Positions 33,192 through 42,337 of a DNA stretch of 64,000 bases are shown one piece after another. How positions within the stretch are numbered: position 1 is the first letter of the stretch; every line of letters begins with the position of its first letter. This stretch comes from Austwickia sp. Its GTDB lineage: Bacteria; Actinomycetota; Actinomycetes; Actinomycetales; Dermatophilaceae. The notes beneath the pieces were generated by a model, which ran no database searches, was not told the DNA's origin, and saw only the letters and a list, made by a program, of their open reading frames with translations. A program made the position numbers and the translations under genes. The stretch lies in NCBI GenBank assembly GCA_016711265.1, contig JADJTI010000004.1:124001-188000 (forward strand). Direction: 5' to 3'.

Positions 33192-34505
33192 GTGATCGGC
33201 CCGGCCACCCCTCCCGCGCTCTCCTCGCGCACGGTGGCGTTGGCCGACTCCCCCGATCTCGTGGAGCTGGTGAGCCGGCCGGACCTCGGCGTCGCGTCCG
33301 GCGTCTGGATCCGGCAGCGCGAGGGCATGATCGGTTGGGGATGTGCCGCCAGGATCGACACCTGCGGGCCGTCACGTTTCGTCGAGGCCGACCGGTGGTG
33401 GATCCGGGCCGCGGGCGAGGCCGGCATCGACGACCGGGTGCGGCGGCCCGGCACCGGCCCGCTGGCGTTCGGGTCCTTCGCGTTCTCCGATGAGTCGGGC
33501 GCAGGCGCCACGTTGATGGTTCCCTCGGTGGTGATCGGCCGGCGCGACGGGCAGGCGTGGCTGACCCGCACCGTGGACAGCCGGGTGACGCCGGAGCACG
33601 AGGCGCGGGCATTCCTGGACGGGCCATCCGAACTCGCCCTGCCTGGGCCGCTCTCCCTGCCGGGGCCGCCTTCGCCCACAGTACCCACGACGTTCGCGGA
33701 CGGGGCACTCTCGGGGCCGCAGTGGTCGCAGGCGGTCGCCGAGGCGGTGGCCCGGATCGGGACCGGCGCCCTGGACAAGGTCGTCCTCGCCCGGGACCTG
33801 TACGCGCTGACCGGCGCACCGATCGAGCTCGGTACGGTGCTGCGGCAGTTGGCCGAACAGTACGAGCGCACCTGGGTGTTCCACGTCGACGGGCTGCTGG
33901 GGGCCACCCCGGAGATGCTGGTCCGGCTGGAGCGCGGCCTGGTGACCTCGCGAGTGCTGGCCGGAACCATCCGGCGTACCGGGGACGATCACCGCGACCT
34001 GGCCTCGGCCGCATCGTTGGCGCGTTCGTCCAAGGACCTAGAGGAACACGAGTACGCCGTCCGGTCGGTCGCCCAGGCGCTCGCACCGCACTGCACCTCG
34101 ATGGCGGTGCCCGAATCACCGTTCGTGGTGCACCTACCGAACGTGATGCACCTGGCCAGCGATGTCGCCGGTCGGCTCCGCAACGGTGTCACCTCGCTCG
34201 GGTTGGCCGCGGCCCTGCATCCCTCCGCCGCCGTCTGCGGCACCCCCCGGGCGGCCGCCCAGGAGTTGATCGCCGAGTTGGAGGGGATGGATCGCGGCCG
34301 GTACGCCGGCCCCGTGGGCTGGACGGATGCGGCGGGCGACGGCGAGTGGGGCATCGCGCTGCGCTGCGGTGCGATCGATCCGGACGACCCGCGGCGGATG
34401 CGCCTGTTCGCCGGGTGCGGCATCGTGGCGGGCTCCGACCCGCAGGCTGAGCTGGCCGAGTCCGACGCCAAACTGATCCCGATGCGGACGGTGCTCGCAG
34501 GGTAA
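33192..34505 (+). CDS. menF: Isochorismate synthase
   Basis: A protein of 437 residues of the chorismate-binding (ADC synthase-like) family. DKVVLARDLYALTGAPIELG, GATPEMLVRLERGLVTSRVL, AGTIRRTGDD, SSKDLEEHEYAV and LHPSAAVCGTPRAAAQELI are the conserved blocks; the last is typical of isochorismate synthases. It converts chorismate to isochorismate, the first step of menaquinone ring synthesis, feeding MenD at 36221-38005. A frameshifted copy of its C-terminal 100 residues follows immediately downstream. GTG start chosen from the -10 box. Confidence 0.88.
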   Translation: MIGPATPPALSSRTVALADSPDLVELVSRPDLGVASGVWIRQREGMIGWGCAARIDTCGPSRFVEADRWWIRAAGEAGIDDRVRRPGTGPLAFGSFAFSDESGAGATLMVPSVVIGRRDGQAWLTRTVDSRVTPEHEARAFLDGPSELALPGPLSLPGPPSPTVPTTFADGALSGPQWSQAVAEAVARIGTGALDKVVLARDLYALTGAPIELGTVLRQLAEQYERTWVFHVDGLLGATPEMLVRLERGLVTSRVLAGTIRRTGDDHRDLASAASLARSSKDLEEHEYAVRSVAQALAPHCTSMAVPESPFVVHLPNVMHLASDVAGRLRNGVTSLGLAAALHPSAAVCGTPRAAAQELIAELEGMDRGRYAGPVGWTDAAGDGEWGIALRCGAIDPDDPRRMRLFAGCGIVAGSDPQAELAESDAKLIPMRTVLAG

Positions 34506-34660
34506 TCAGGCCCGCCGATGCGTTGCGGCTTCGTCCTGGCCAGAGCTCAGTCTCGTCCGTCATAACGATGCCGGGGCGTCGTCCTGGCCTGGTTCTGGAC
34601 CCCGGACCCGGTCGACGAATCAGCTGCGTTACGTCGTGCTGATGGCAGCGGGCTGGGGAC

Positions 34661-34952
34661 ACGGGCCACCCACGCAACCGGGCCAGCGATGTCGGTGGGC
34701 GGATCAGCAACGGGTGAGCACACTGGGGTTGACCGCGGCGCTGCACCCCACGGCCGCCGCATGCGGTACGCCGTGTGCGGCTGCCGAGGCTTTGCTCGCC
34801 GAGTTGGAGCAGCTGGGCCGGGCCGATACGCCGGGCCGGTCGTCTGGACGGACGCGACTGGCGATGGGGAGTTCGGGATCGCGCTGCGGTGTGGCGAGGT
34901 CGACCGTGACCACCCGTCGCGGATGCGGCTGGTCGCAGAGTGCGCGATCTGA
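34661..34952 (+). pseudogene. Partial, frameshifted duplicate of the menF 3' end
   Basis: One frame gives STLGLTAALHPTAAACGTP and AAAEALLAELEQL; the next frame gives GRYAGPVVWTDATGDGEF, GIALRCGEVDRDHPSRMRL and stops at 34952. These align in order with the menF region LGLAAALHPSAAVCGTPRAA through RMRLFAGCGI. There is no start, no upstream two-thirds of the gene and a frame change near 34830, so it cannot make isochorismate synthase. It reads as the remains of a tandem duplication or of a second, related gene. Confidence 0.8.
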
Positions 34953-35315
34953 GCAGAGCTTCCTTCTTGTCTGGCACTGCCTCGCCAGCTTCAGCGGGAG
35001 GATCGGGTCAAGCGTCTATTGACGTTCAGCCCAATCCAGGCCCCGACTCGGTCTGGCGACTGCCGGTGGCGGGGCACTCTTACCTGCCCTGGGCCCACCA
35101 GCCCAATCACATGACCACCAGAATCACGATAGATATTGACACATAGCGAACGGTAAGCGCTTTTGACCTCATGACACCCTCCCGTTGCGAACGCGCTCTG
35201 AGTCTACCCCTGGGGCGTCTCCAGACCAGCGGGCTGGTGCTGGGTGGCGTGATCAAATATCGCCCCACCCAGCGCCAGCCAGACTACGTCACCTTGAGAT
35301 TGCGCCTTCTGAGCA
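34953..35315. other. Gene-free, lower-GC stretch
   Basis: About 360 bases with visibly more A and T than the rest of the window. No ORF with family resemblance was seen. A TTGACA occurs near 35136 but no matching -10 follows. It separates the menF remnant from the secreted protein gene and probably came in with the latter. Confidence 0.4.
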
Positions 35316-35945
35316 TCAGTATTGGCATGCGAGGTTGAAGTCTGGCATCAGTCCCAACAGCCCCTGACCGACGGCGCAAGCCCAAGCCCGCCAACCACTA
35401 AACGGCGCGCATTGCGCAGACGAAGCGGCAATCCATGCAAGCGCTGCGACCCAAGCAGCCGCGCATTGTGGAATACTCTTCATTCGCTGGGCGCCCACCT
35501 GCGACTGCATCTGGCGTTCTACGTGTGCCCTGAGTGAGTCCGGCACAACAAGGGCCTTGATCTGCTTCCCCAGTTCGGGGTTGCCGACGCCGTTCCTAAG
35601 CACGAACGCCCCAGAGACGACTTCGAAGTGCATCCCCTCAGTCCGAGCTCTCACAGCTCGTGTTTCTTGCAAGGATGCGGTCGCCGCCATGCGTCGAAGT
35701 GTGATCTCGGGATTTGCGACGACTTTCTTCAGGACTTCGAGGAACGCGTCGCTGTGGGCGAGATTTGCTAGCTTCTGGCTGTAGTCGAGATCCGGCGTAT
35801 TCGACGCCTCGGTCCACGCGGTGAGCCTGGGCGATGCTTGCGCGGGGCCCGCGGCGTTGGCTACGGGCGGCGCCAGCGCCAAGGATCCGACGATCAGCGC
35901 CGCTGTTAGAGTGCCTGCGAGGCGGCGCTCGTTTGGACGATTCAT
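35316..35945 (-). CDS. Secreted protein of unknown function with Cys-bearing tail
   Basis: A protein of 209 residues that I do not recognise. Residues 1-31 are a signal peptide (RR, then LTAALIVGSLALAPPVANA, cleavage likely after ANA). Residues 40-155 are polar and helical. The last 50 residues differ: four cysteines (161, 179, 190, 207) spaced within a hydrophobic, Trp/Ala/Gly-rich segment (AAAWVAALAWIAASSAQ, GWRAWACAVGQGLLGL). The plan resembles exported precursors whose C-terminal peptide is released, such as halocin C8-like bacteriocins, but the Cys count is lower and this is only a guess. ATG at 35945 has AGGGGG five bases upstream. Local GC is lower than its neighbours. Confidence 0.65.
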   Translation of the reverse strand: MNRPNERRLAGTLTAALIVGSLALAPPVANAAGPAQASPRLTAWTEASNTPDLDYSQKLANLAHSDAFLEVLKKVVANPEITLRRMAATASLQETRAVRARTEGMHFEVVSGAFVLRNGVGNPELGKQIKALVVPDSLRAHVERQMQSQVGAQRMKSIPQCAAAWVAALAWIAASSAQCAPFSGWRAWACAVGQGLLGLMPDFNLACQY

Positions 35946-36220
35946 CACATCCCCCTGATGTGTGATGCTCCCGCAACGAGGAGTTCGCTGCACAATCGAA
36001 CGTAATCTCTTGAGGGTGAGGGGGTCTGCCATTGTGCTTGATTCCCCTCTTACCCTCATGTCAGCGCAAACGAATTTTTTCGTTCGTCGAACGCCAAGCT
36101 GATCCCCACGCGCTCCGCCCTGCAGGGATGAACCCCGGACGTCGTCCTCACCCACTCCCGGCGGGCTCGATACACGCTGCCGTGTGGGTCAGCACCGCCT
36201 GCAGTGTGGGATGGACAACG

Positions 36221-38005
36221 TCAGGATGAGCCGCGGAGGGCGGCCTCGGCCAGCGCGTTCAGGGTGGCCTCGGAGCCTCGACGGTCGACACCGCGGGCGT
36301 CGACCTCGACCACGCGGACGCCGGTCGGCGGCCAGGCCAGCACCTCGGCGAGCGCCTGCGCCGAGGCGACCGAGGTGTGCGATGCGCCGTGGGCGGCGCA
36401 CCGGGCCGCCAGATCAGTGCCGGTAGGCGTGGTGAAGACGCGACGCATCACGCCCCGGGCGCCGTCGTACGCGAGCCGCGCCGGGTCGCCGTACTCCAGG
36501 GTGCCGAAGATGGAGCCGCCGTCGTCGTTCACCACCACGACCGTCAGGTCGGGCACCGCCTCGCCGGGACCGATCATCAGGGCGTTCCCGTCGTGCAGGA
36601 AGGTCAGGTCGCCGACCAGCGCGTACGTCGGCACGCCGGGCGCCGCGAGCGCCATGCCGACTGCCGTGGACAGGCAGCCGTCGATCCCGGCCAGGCCGCG
36701 CGAGGCCCACACGTCCACCCCGTCCACGTCCCGGGCGACCTCCACGTCCCGGGGCGCCGCGGAGGCGCCGAGGAAGAGCCGGGCACCCTGCGGCAGCGCA
36801 TCCAGCACCGCCGCCGCGACCGCCGGCCCCGCCGGGAAGTCCCGCGCCAGGGCGGGCGCGACCGCGGCGTGGACCCCTTCGCCGGCGCGTCGCCAGGCCG
36901 CCGACCATTCGCTCTCCCCCTCCGGCGGGTCCCCGGCCCCGGCGACCAGCCCCATGAGGTCGACCACGCGGTGAGCCACGTGCGACGGGTCGGCCCAGCG
37001 CCCGCCACCGCCTGCGACGACAATCTCTGTGTCAGGTCGACGCAGCAAAGCCGCGACCGGTCGGGACAGGGTCAGCCGGCCCGCCAGCACGATCCGGCGC
37101 GGCGCAAGGTCCGCGATCAGGTCGGGTACGGCGGCCAGCAGCGGGCCGTGTGGCAGCGCCCCGGGCCCCGAGACGTCCCGCGGCCCGAACGGCTCGGCGA
37201 GCACCGGGTACCCGGCCTGTGCCGCCCAGCCGAACACCGTTCGATACGCCTGGGTGAGCCCGGCGCCGAGCGTCGACTTCCCGCCGACACCGGTGAGGTC
37301 GCCGAGCACGACCAGCGTGCGCGGTTCCTCCCCGAGTGCCACCGACCCAGCCACCGAGTCAACCACCGACCCAACAGGGGCCGACGGGATCCGGAGCTCG
37401 GTCCAGGGGGCGCCGCCCGGCCGCCCCGCCGGAACCGGCGTCGCCGCCGGGTCCGGCGCCAGCGGCTCCCGCAGCGGCACGTTCAGGTGCACCGGACCAG
37501 GGCGCCCGGAGAAGCCCAGCGCGGCCGACACCGCCCGATCCACCGCGGTGCGCCACGCGGCGGCCTGCGTTTCCAGCGGGCGCCCGCCCTCCGGCGTACC
37601 CAACTCGTGCCACCATCGCACCGCCGCACCGAAGAGTTTTACCTGATCGGCGGTCTGGTTGGCGCCGGTGCCGCGCAACTCCGGGGGCCGGTCGGCGGAC
37701 AGCACGAGCAGCGGCACGCCCGCGGCGTCAGCCTCCAGCACCGCCGGATGCAGGTTCGCGACCGCGGTCCCCGACGTGGTCACGACGGGCACGACCCGCC
37801 CGGTGGCCTTCGCCAACCCGAGCGCCACAAACGCGGCGACCCGCTCGTCGACCCGGACGTGCAGCCGCAGCCGACCCTCCTCCTCGGCTGCCGCCAGCGC
37901 GTACGCCAGCGGCGCCGACCGGGAACCCGGCGACAGCACGGCATCGGTCACGCCGCAGCGCACGAGTTCGTCGACGAGGACGGACGCCAAGCAGACGGCC
38001 AGCAT
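36221..38005 (-). CDS. menD: 2-succinyl-5-enolpyruvyl-6-hydroxy-3-cyclohexene-1-carboxylate synthase
   Basis: A protein of 594 residues, a thiamine-diphosphate enzyme that joins isochorismate and 2-oxoglutarate. SPGSRSAPLAYALA, HVRVDERVAAFVALGLAKAT and VTTSGTAVANLHPAVLEA form the N-terminal ThDP half; SADRPPELRGTGANQT is a MenD block; VVVNDDGGSIFGTLEYGD is the ThDP/Mg motif. ATG at 38005 shares one base with the ribokinase stop. It works after MenF in menaquinone synthesis. menB, C, E and G are not in the window. Confidence 0.94.
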   Translation of the reverse strand: MLAVCLASVLVDELVRCGVTDAVLSPGSRSAPLAYALAAAEEEGRLRLHVRVDERVAAFVALGLAKATGRVVPVVTTSGTAVANLHPAVLEADAAGVPLLVLSADRPPELRGTGANQTADQVKLFGAAVRWWHELGTPEGGRPLETQAAAWRTAVDRAVSAALGFSGRPGPVHLNVPLREPLAPDPAATPVPAGRPGGAPWTELRIPSAPVGSVVDSVAGSVALGEEPRTLVVLGDLTGVGGKSTLGAGLTQAYRTVFGWAAQAGYPVLAEPFGPRDVSGPGALPHGPLLAAVPDLIADLAPRRIVLAGRLTLSRPVAALLRRPDTEIVVAGGGGRWADPSHVAHRVVDLMGLVAGAGDPPEGESEWSAAWRRAGEGVHAAVAPALARDFPAGPAVAAAVLDALPQGARLFLGASAAPRDVEVARDVDGVDVWASRGLAGIDGCLSTAVGMALAAPGVPTYALVGDLTFLHDGNALMIGPGEAVPDLTVVVVNDDGGSIFGTLEYGDPARLAYDGARGVMRRVFTTPTGTDLAARCAAHGASHTSVASAQALAEVLAWPPTGVRVVEVDARGVDRRGSEATLNALAEAALRGSS

Positions 38006-38886
38006 CAGCGTGATCCTGGGTCGAGTGCGCCGCCGGGCTGGGCGCCGGTGTGACGGACCGCGTCAGCTCCGGCGACCAGCGCCGCGTCAAGGGCCTCCTC
38101 CCGGTCGAACCCCTGGGCCAGCATGGCCGCCAGCACCCCGCAGAACGCGTCCCCGGCGCCGGTCGTGTCGACGACCAGGTGCTCGGGCAGCTGTGGGCCC
38201 ACCCGGTGCACCCCATCCCACGACGCCCCGGCAGCGCCCAGCGTCACGACCAGCGACTGCGGGGCGGCCGATGCCAGGTCGGCGAGCTGGAGTGCCTCGA
38301 TCTCGTTGACCACCACCACGTCTACCGCGGCCAGCGACTGCGGTGACAGGTCGGCGTACGGCGACAGGTTGAGCACGATCTGCAGGTCCCGTTCGGCGGC
38401 CGCCAGGATGGCCGCCTCGACCAGGCCCGGACCGATCTCCAGCTGGAAGAGCACCACGTCACCCGGGGCCAGCGCCTCCAGGGCCTCGGTCACCAGGATC
38501 GAACTGAGCCCGTGGTTGGCCCCCGGCAGGACCACGATCAGGTTGTCGGCCTCGCCCTCGTGGGCCACCACGACCACCGCCTGGCCCGTGGCCCGGTGCG
38601 GATCCACCATCAGGAACCGGGTGTCGATGCCCAGTGCGTCAAGTCGCCGACGGTAGGCCCGGCCGTGATCGTCGTCGCCGACAGCACCCGCTAGCAGCAC
38701 CTGCACCCCGGTCCCCCGGGCCGCCACCGCCTGGTTAGCCCCCTTGCCGCCGGGGCACACCTGGGAGCCGATCGCGACGACGGTCTCCCCGGGGCGCGGC
38801 AGATTCCGGACCCCCGCGATCACGTCGACATTGAGCGACCCGACGACGAGCACGCGGGCCGGTGGACGTGCCGCTGGGACCGACAT
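38005..38886 (-). CDS. rbsK: Ribokinase (PfkB family)
   Basis: A protein of 293 residues. VVGSLNVDVIAGVRNLPRPG at the N-terminus, CPGGKGANQAVAARGTG (substrate loop), and DTTGAGDAFCGVLAAMLAQG with the catalytic Asp, as in ribokinases. It phosphorylates a pentose, probably ribose, with ATP. It overlaps menD by one base, although the two pathways are unrelated. No ribose transporter is adjacent. ATG at 38886 follows AGGA. Confidence 0.88.
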   Translation of the reverse strand: MSVPAARPPARVLVVGSLNVDVIAGVRNLPRPGETVVAIGSQVCPGGKGANQAVAARGTGVQVLLAGAVGDDDHGRAYRRRLDALGIDTRFLMVDPHRATGQAVVVVAHEGEADNLIVVLPGANHGLSSILVTEALEALAPGDVVLFQLEIGPGLVEAAILAAAERDLQIVLNLSPYADLSPQSLAAVDVVVVNEIEALQLADLASAAPQSLVVTLGAAGASWDGVHRVGPQLPEHLVVDTTGAGDAFCGVLAAMLAQGFDREEALDAALVAGADAVRHTGAQPGGALDPGSR

Positions 38887-38937
38887 GCATCGATCCTGCC
38901 ACGGGCCACCGACAACGCCGCAGCGTCAGTCAGACCG

Positions 38938-39921
38938 TCAGCTCACCCCGGTGCGCAAGGCCGCGACCAGGTACGCCGCGTACGCCGCCAGCAGCCCGAC
39001 GCCGACCGGCCGGGGCCGGGACAGCGCGAACCGGGACAACAGGGCCAGGGGCAACACGGTCGCGATGATCGCGACCCAGCGCAGGTCCGGTGTGGTCAGC
39101 GGCGCCACCACGGCGGCCAGCCCGAGGGTGAGGGTGGCGTTGTAGATCACCGAGCCCAGGACGCCACCCACGGCCACCGCGGTGAGCTGCCGTCGCCGCC
39201 CGGCGGCCACCAGCGCCAGCACCTCGATCGAGGTGGCGAACGCCAGCGCGGTCAAGCCGGTGGCTTGCTGGCCGAGCCCAGAACGTTCGGCCAGCCCCGC
39301 GGCCCCCCGGACGGCCAACGCACCGCCGGTCACCATCGCGGCCAGGCCGAGCGCCACCATCAGCAGGGTGCGGCCACTGGACTTCTCGACATCGTGATCG
39401 TCGTCGTCTTCGTCGTCGTTCTCGGCAAGTTCACCGAAGGCCGGCGGACGACGCTGTGTGCGCCAAATGAACGCCACAAGTGCGACGTACGCCGTCACCA
39501 GGGCGAGCGCCTCACCGCGACCCAGGTAGCCGTCGTACAGGGCCAGCAAGGCGAGCACCCCGCAGCCGGCGGCCGCCACGGCGTACCCGCGGAGCGTGCT
39601 GACCTGGGCCGCGCCGCCGGCCGCCCAGGTGCCCGCACCGGAGGTCGCCACCAGCGCCAGACCCAGACCCAGCGCCGTCATCGTGACGTTGGCGCCCAGG
39701 GCGTCGGTCGCCGCCAGTACCGGGTTGCCCGTGCCGCTGGCGATCAGCGCGGTGACCATCTCCTCAGGCTCGGCCCCGGCCAGCAGCAGCCCCATGGCGA
39801 TCACCGGCAGCCGCCAGGCGCGCGCGAGCGCCGCGATGTGCTCCATGAACTCCTCGGCGCCCCAGAGCAGCAACCCGGCCCCGGCGGTCAAAACCAGCGT
39901 GGGGATCACCCAGTGGCTCAC
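38938..39921 (-). CDS. CaCA family sodium/calcium-type exchanger
   Basis: A protein of 327 residues with two inverted halves of about five helices. The alpha-repeats show as MGLLLAGAEPEEMVTALIAS and TGLTALAFATSIEVLALVAA, with acidic residues in the transport positions. The cytosolic loop between halves is extremely acidic (ENDDEDDDDHDVEK), a plausible cation sensor. GTG at 39921 overlaps the tsaD stop (GTGA), so it is made with the tsa operon. The transported ion is not proven. Confidence 0.75.
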   Translation of the reverse strand: MSHWVIPTLVLTAGAGLLLWGAEEFMEHIAALARAWRLPVIAMGLLLAGAEPEEMVTALIASGTGNPVLAATDALGANVTMTALGLGLALVATSGAGTWAAGGAAQVSTLRGYAVAAAGCGVLALLALYDGYLGRGEALALVTAYVALVAFIWRTQRRPPAFGELAENDDEDDDDHDVEKSSGRTLLMVALGLAAMVTGGALAVRGAAGLAERSGLGQQATGLTALAFATSIEVLALVAAGRRRQLTAVAVGGVLGSVIYNATLTLGLAAVVAPLTTPDLRWVAIIATVLPLALLSRFALSRPRPVGVGLLAAYAAYLVAALRTGVS

Positions 39922-41009
39922 GGCGCGGTGCGCCCGGCACTCGCGGAGTCCACCTGGGTGACCGGCATCGAGGAGTCGGCTGGTAGGTCCAGCGGCGAGG
40001 GGTCGATCCCGGCCGCCACGAGGTGGGCCCCCAGCGCGGCGACCATCGCGCCGTTGTCGGTACACAGGCCGGGCCGGGGAACCCGCAGCCGGATGCCGGC
40101 GTCCTCGCAGCGCTGGGCCGCCAGCGCCCGCAAGCGGGAGTTCGCGGCCACGCCCCCGCCGATCAGCAGGTCCGGCACGCCCTGCTCGCGGCAGGCCAGG
40201 ATCGCCTTGCGGGTCAGCACGTCGGTCACCGCCTCCTGGAAGGAGGCCGCCACGTCCGCGACCGGCACCCGCTCACCGCGCGCGGTCGTGGCCTCCACCC
40301 AGCGCGCCACCGCCGTCTTCAGGCCCGAGAAGGAGAAGTCGAAGCGGTGCCTTTCCATGTCGCGGCCACTGGTCAGGCCGCGGGGGAAGGTGACATGGGC
40401 GGGGTCGCCGTCGACCGCGATCCGGTCCACGTGGGGGCCGCCCGGGAAGGGCAGCCCGAGCAGGCGCGCCACCTTGTCGAAGGCCTCCCCGGCGGCGTCG
40501 TCGATGGTCGACCCCAGCGGCCTGATGTCGCGGGCCACGTCCGGTACCAGCAGCAGCGAGGAATGGCCGCCCGAGACCAGCAGGGCGATCGTCGGCTGGG
40601 GTAGCGGGCCGTGCTCGAGGACATCGACGGCCACGTGTCCGGCGAGGTGATTGACGCCGTACAGGGGCTTGTCCAGGGCGACCGCCAACGCCTTGGCCGC
40701 GGCAACCCCGACGAACAGCGCTCCGGCCAGGCCTGGCCCCGCGGTGACGGCGATCGCGTCGATCTCGGCCAGGGTGACCCCTGCCTGGTCACAGGCCCGC
40801 CGCAGGGTCGGTACGAGCGCTTCCAGGTGGGCCCGCGAGGCCACCTCGGGGACCACCCCGCCGTACCGGGCGTGGGCCTCGACGCTGCTGGCGATGGCGT
40901 CGACGAGCAGGGTGGTACCCCGCACCATCCCGACGCCGGTCTCGTCGCAGGAGGTCTCGATGCCCAGCACCAGGGGCTCGGGGCTGCGCAGGCCGCGCGC
41001 GGGGGTCAT
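39918..41009 (-). CDS. tsaD: tRNA t6A threonylcarbamoyltransferase TsaD
   Basis: A protein of 363 residues of the Kae1/TsaD ASKHA fold. LGIETSCDETGVGMV (nucleotide loop), NHLAGHVAVDVLEHG (metal His of HxxxH), LLVSGGHSSLLLVPD and GGVAANSRLRALAAQRCEDAG are diagnostic. With TsaB and TsaE it transfers threonylcarbamoyl to A37 of ANN-decoding tRNAs. ATG at 41009 overlaps rimI (ATGA); the longer upstream frame is antisense-type shadow within rimI. Confidence 0.95.
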   Translation of the reverse strand: MTPARGLRSPEPLVLGIETSCDETGVGMVRGTTLLVDAIASSVEAHARYGGVVPEVASRAHLEALVPTLRRACDQAGVTLAEIDAIAVTAGPGLAGALFVGVAAAKALAVALDKPLYGVNHLAGHVAVDVLEHGPLPQPTIALLVSGGHSSLLLVPDVARDIRPLGSTIDDAAGEAFDKVARLLGLPFPGGPHVDRIAVDGDPAHVTFPRGLTSGRDMERHRFDFSFSGLKTAVARWVEATTARGERVPVADVAASFQEAVTDVLTRKAILACREQGVPDLLIGGGVAANSRLRALAAQRCEDAGIRLRVPRPGLCTDNGAMVAALGAHLVAAGIDPSPLDLPADSSMPVTQVDSASAGRTAP

Positions 41010-41539
41010 GGCGCGGCCTGGGCGAGCGGGGCCGCGGCGGGCCGGGTTGTCGGTACGCCGTCGGCGGGGGTCAGCCGGCGGCGCATCACCAGGGCGTCCA
41101 CGCCGTCGGGCTGGTAGTACCGCCGGCGCACCGAGATCTGGCCGAATCCCTTGGCCTCGTAGAGGGCCCGCGCCGCGGCGTTGTCGGCCCGCACCTCCAG
41201 CATCAACGCCTCCGCTCCCGCCAGCGCCGCCTGCTCGATGAGCCAGCGCATCAGCTGCCGCCCGTGGCCCCCGCCCTGCGCCTGGGGGTGGACGGCGATG
41301 GTCATCACGTCCGCGAGCGGCCGGGACCGGGCCAGGCCGGCGTACCCGAGGAGGGGCACATCGGTCACCTCGCCACGGTCCGCACCTGCCTCCAGGACGG
41401 CGTACGCCGTGTGCGGCCGGGCCGCGAGCTCCGACCACCAGCTCGCCGGCGACCAGGCGTCCGTGCCGAACAGGCGCCGCTCCAGGTCGTCCACCGCGTC
41501 GATGTCCTGCCAGCGCATCGGGCGCAGCCGGGCGGTCAT
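41006..41539 (-). CDS. rimI: Ribosomal protein S18-alanine N-acetyltransferase
   Basis: A protein of 177 residues, GNAT fold. MTIAVHPQAQGGGHGRQLMR is the acetyl-CoA loop (QxxGxG/A) and LMLEVRADNAAARALYEAKG the conserved RimI strand-helix, followed by FGQISVRRRYYQPDGVDALV. It acetylates the N-terminus of ribosomal S18 in model species. It lies between tsaB and tsaD with ATGA overlaps on both sides, the standard actinobacterial order. Confidence 0.93.
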   Translation of the reverse strand: MTARLRPMRWQDIDAVDDLERRLFGTDAWSPASWWSELAARPHTAYAVLEAGADRGEVTDVPLLGYAGLARSRPLADVMTIAVHPQAQGGGHGRQLMRWLIEQAALAGAEALMLEVRADNAAARALYEAKGFGQISVRRRYYQPDGVDALVMRRRLTPADGVPTTRPAAAPLAQAAP

Positions 41540-42258
41540 CCGGGCAGGCCTAGGTCGTCGGCAGCGTCGGCGGCGTACTCCGGCAGCGGACGCGCGTCGG
41601 GTCGGCGCAGGTACAGCGGCACGGGTGGCGGCAGCTGGCCCCGCGCCGCGAGCACCCGGACCGCCAGTCCTGCCAGGTCAGCGGCGTCAACGTCCAGGAC
41701 ATCCCACGCCGGTCCGAACGCCGCTGGGTACAGCAACCCCCCGCGACCGGCCACCGGCAGCTCGGCCAACGGGCCCGGCAGATCCCCGGGTCGACTGACG
41801 TGCGGTCCGCTGACCCGGGCGTACCCGCTCCCGATGGGCCCTTCTTCGCGCCGGTATCGGGCCCAGTAGACCTCTTTGCGACGGGCGTCCGTGGCGACGA
41901 CGAACTCATCCGGCGGCCAGAGTGCCTGGTCGGCGGCCGCGTCCTGGCCCACGCGCTCGGCCAGGGCGTCGAGGCTGCACAGGCCACCCACCGGCGCCCC
42001 CACGGCGTACCCGAAGGCAATGGCCGTCATTAGACCGACCCGCAGCCCCGTGAACGGACCCGGGCCGGTGCCGCCCACCACGTGAGTGATCCGGTACGGC
42101 GGGAGCTCCAGTCGCGCGAGCACTCGGGCCACCGCCGGGGCAAGGTGTTCGGCGTGACCGCGGGGGTCGAGCACCGACTCGCGATCCAGGACCCGGTCGC
42201 CGTCGTGCACGGCGACGGTGATCGCCGAGGTGGAGGTGTCAATGGCCAGCAACCGCAC
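41536..42258 (-). CDS. tsaB: tRNA t6A biosynthesis protein TsaB
   Basis: A protein of 240 residues. LLAIDTSTSAITVAVHDGD and VVGGTGPGPFTGLRVGLMTA are the TsaB hallmarks. It is a catalytically inactive paralogue of TsaD that scaffolds the t6A complex. GTG at 42258 gives the conserved start VRLLAIDTST; longer readings have no support. About 220 bp separate it from tsaE, and this gap holds copy B of the structured repeat, unusual inside this otherwise overlapping operon. Confidence 0.92.
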   Translation of the reverse strand: MRLLAIDTSTSAITVAVHDGDRVLDRESVLDPRGHAEHLAPAVARVLARLELPPYRITHVVGGTGPGPFTGLRVGLMTAIAFGYAVGAPVGGLCSLDALAERVGQDAAADQALWPPDEFVVATDARRKEVYWARYRREEGPIGSGYARVSGPHVSRPGDLPGPLAELPVAGRGGLLYPAAFGPAWDVLDVDAADLAGLAVRVLAARGQLPPPVPLYLRRPDARPLPEYAADAADDLGLPG

Positions 42259-42337
42259 CCGGCCAGGGTAGTCGCTCGCTGTGACCGGGCAGGTGCTCCG
42301 CACGGCGCCTGGACCGTCTCCTCGCACAGGCGCCGGC

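Noticed and set aside
34636..35022. ORFs over the menF remnant as new genes
   Set aside because: Their translations are pieces of the isochorismate synthase C-terminus in two frames; a pseudogene explains them better.
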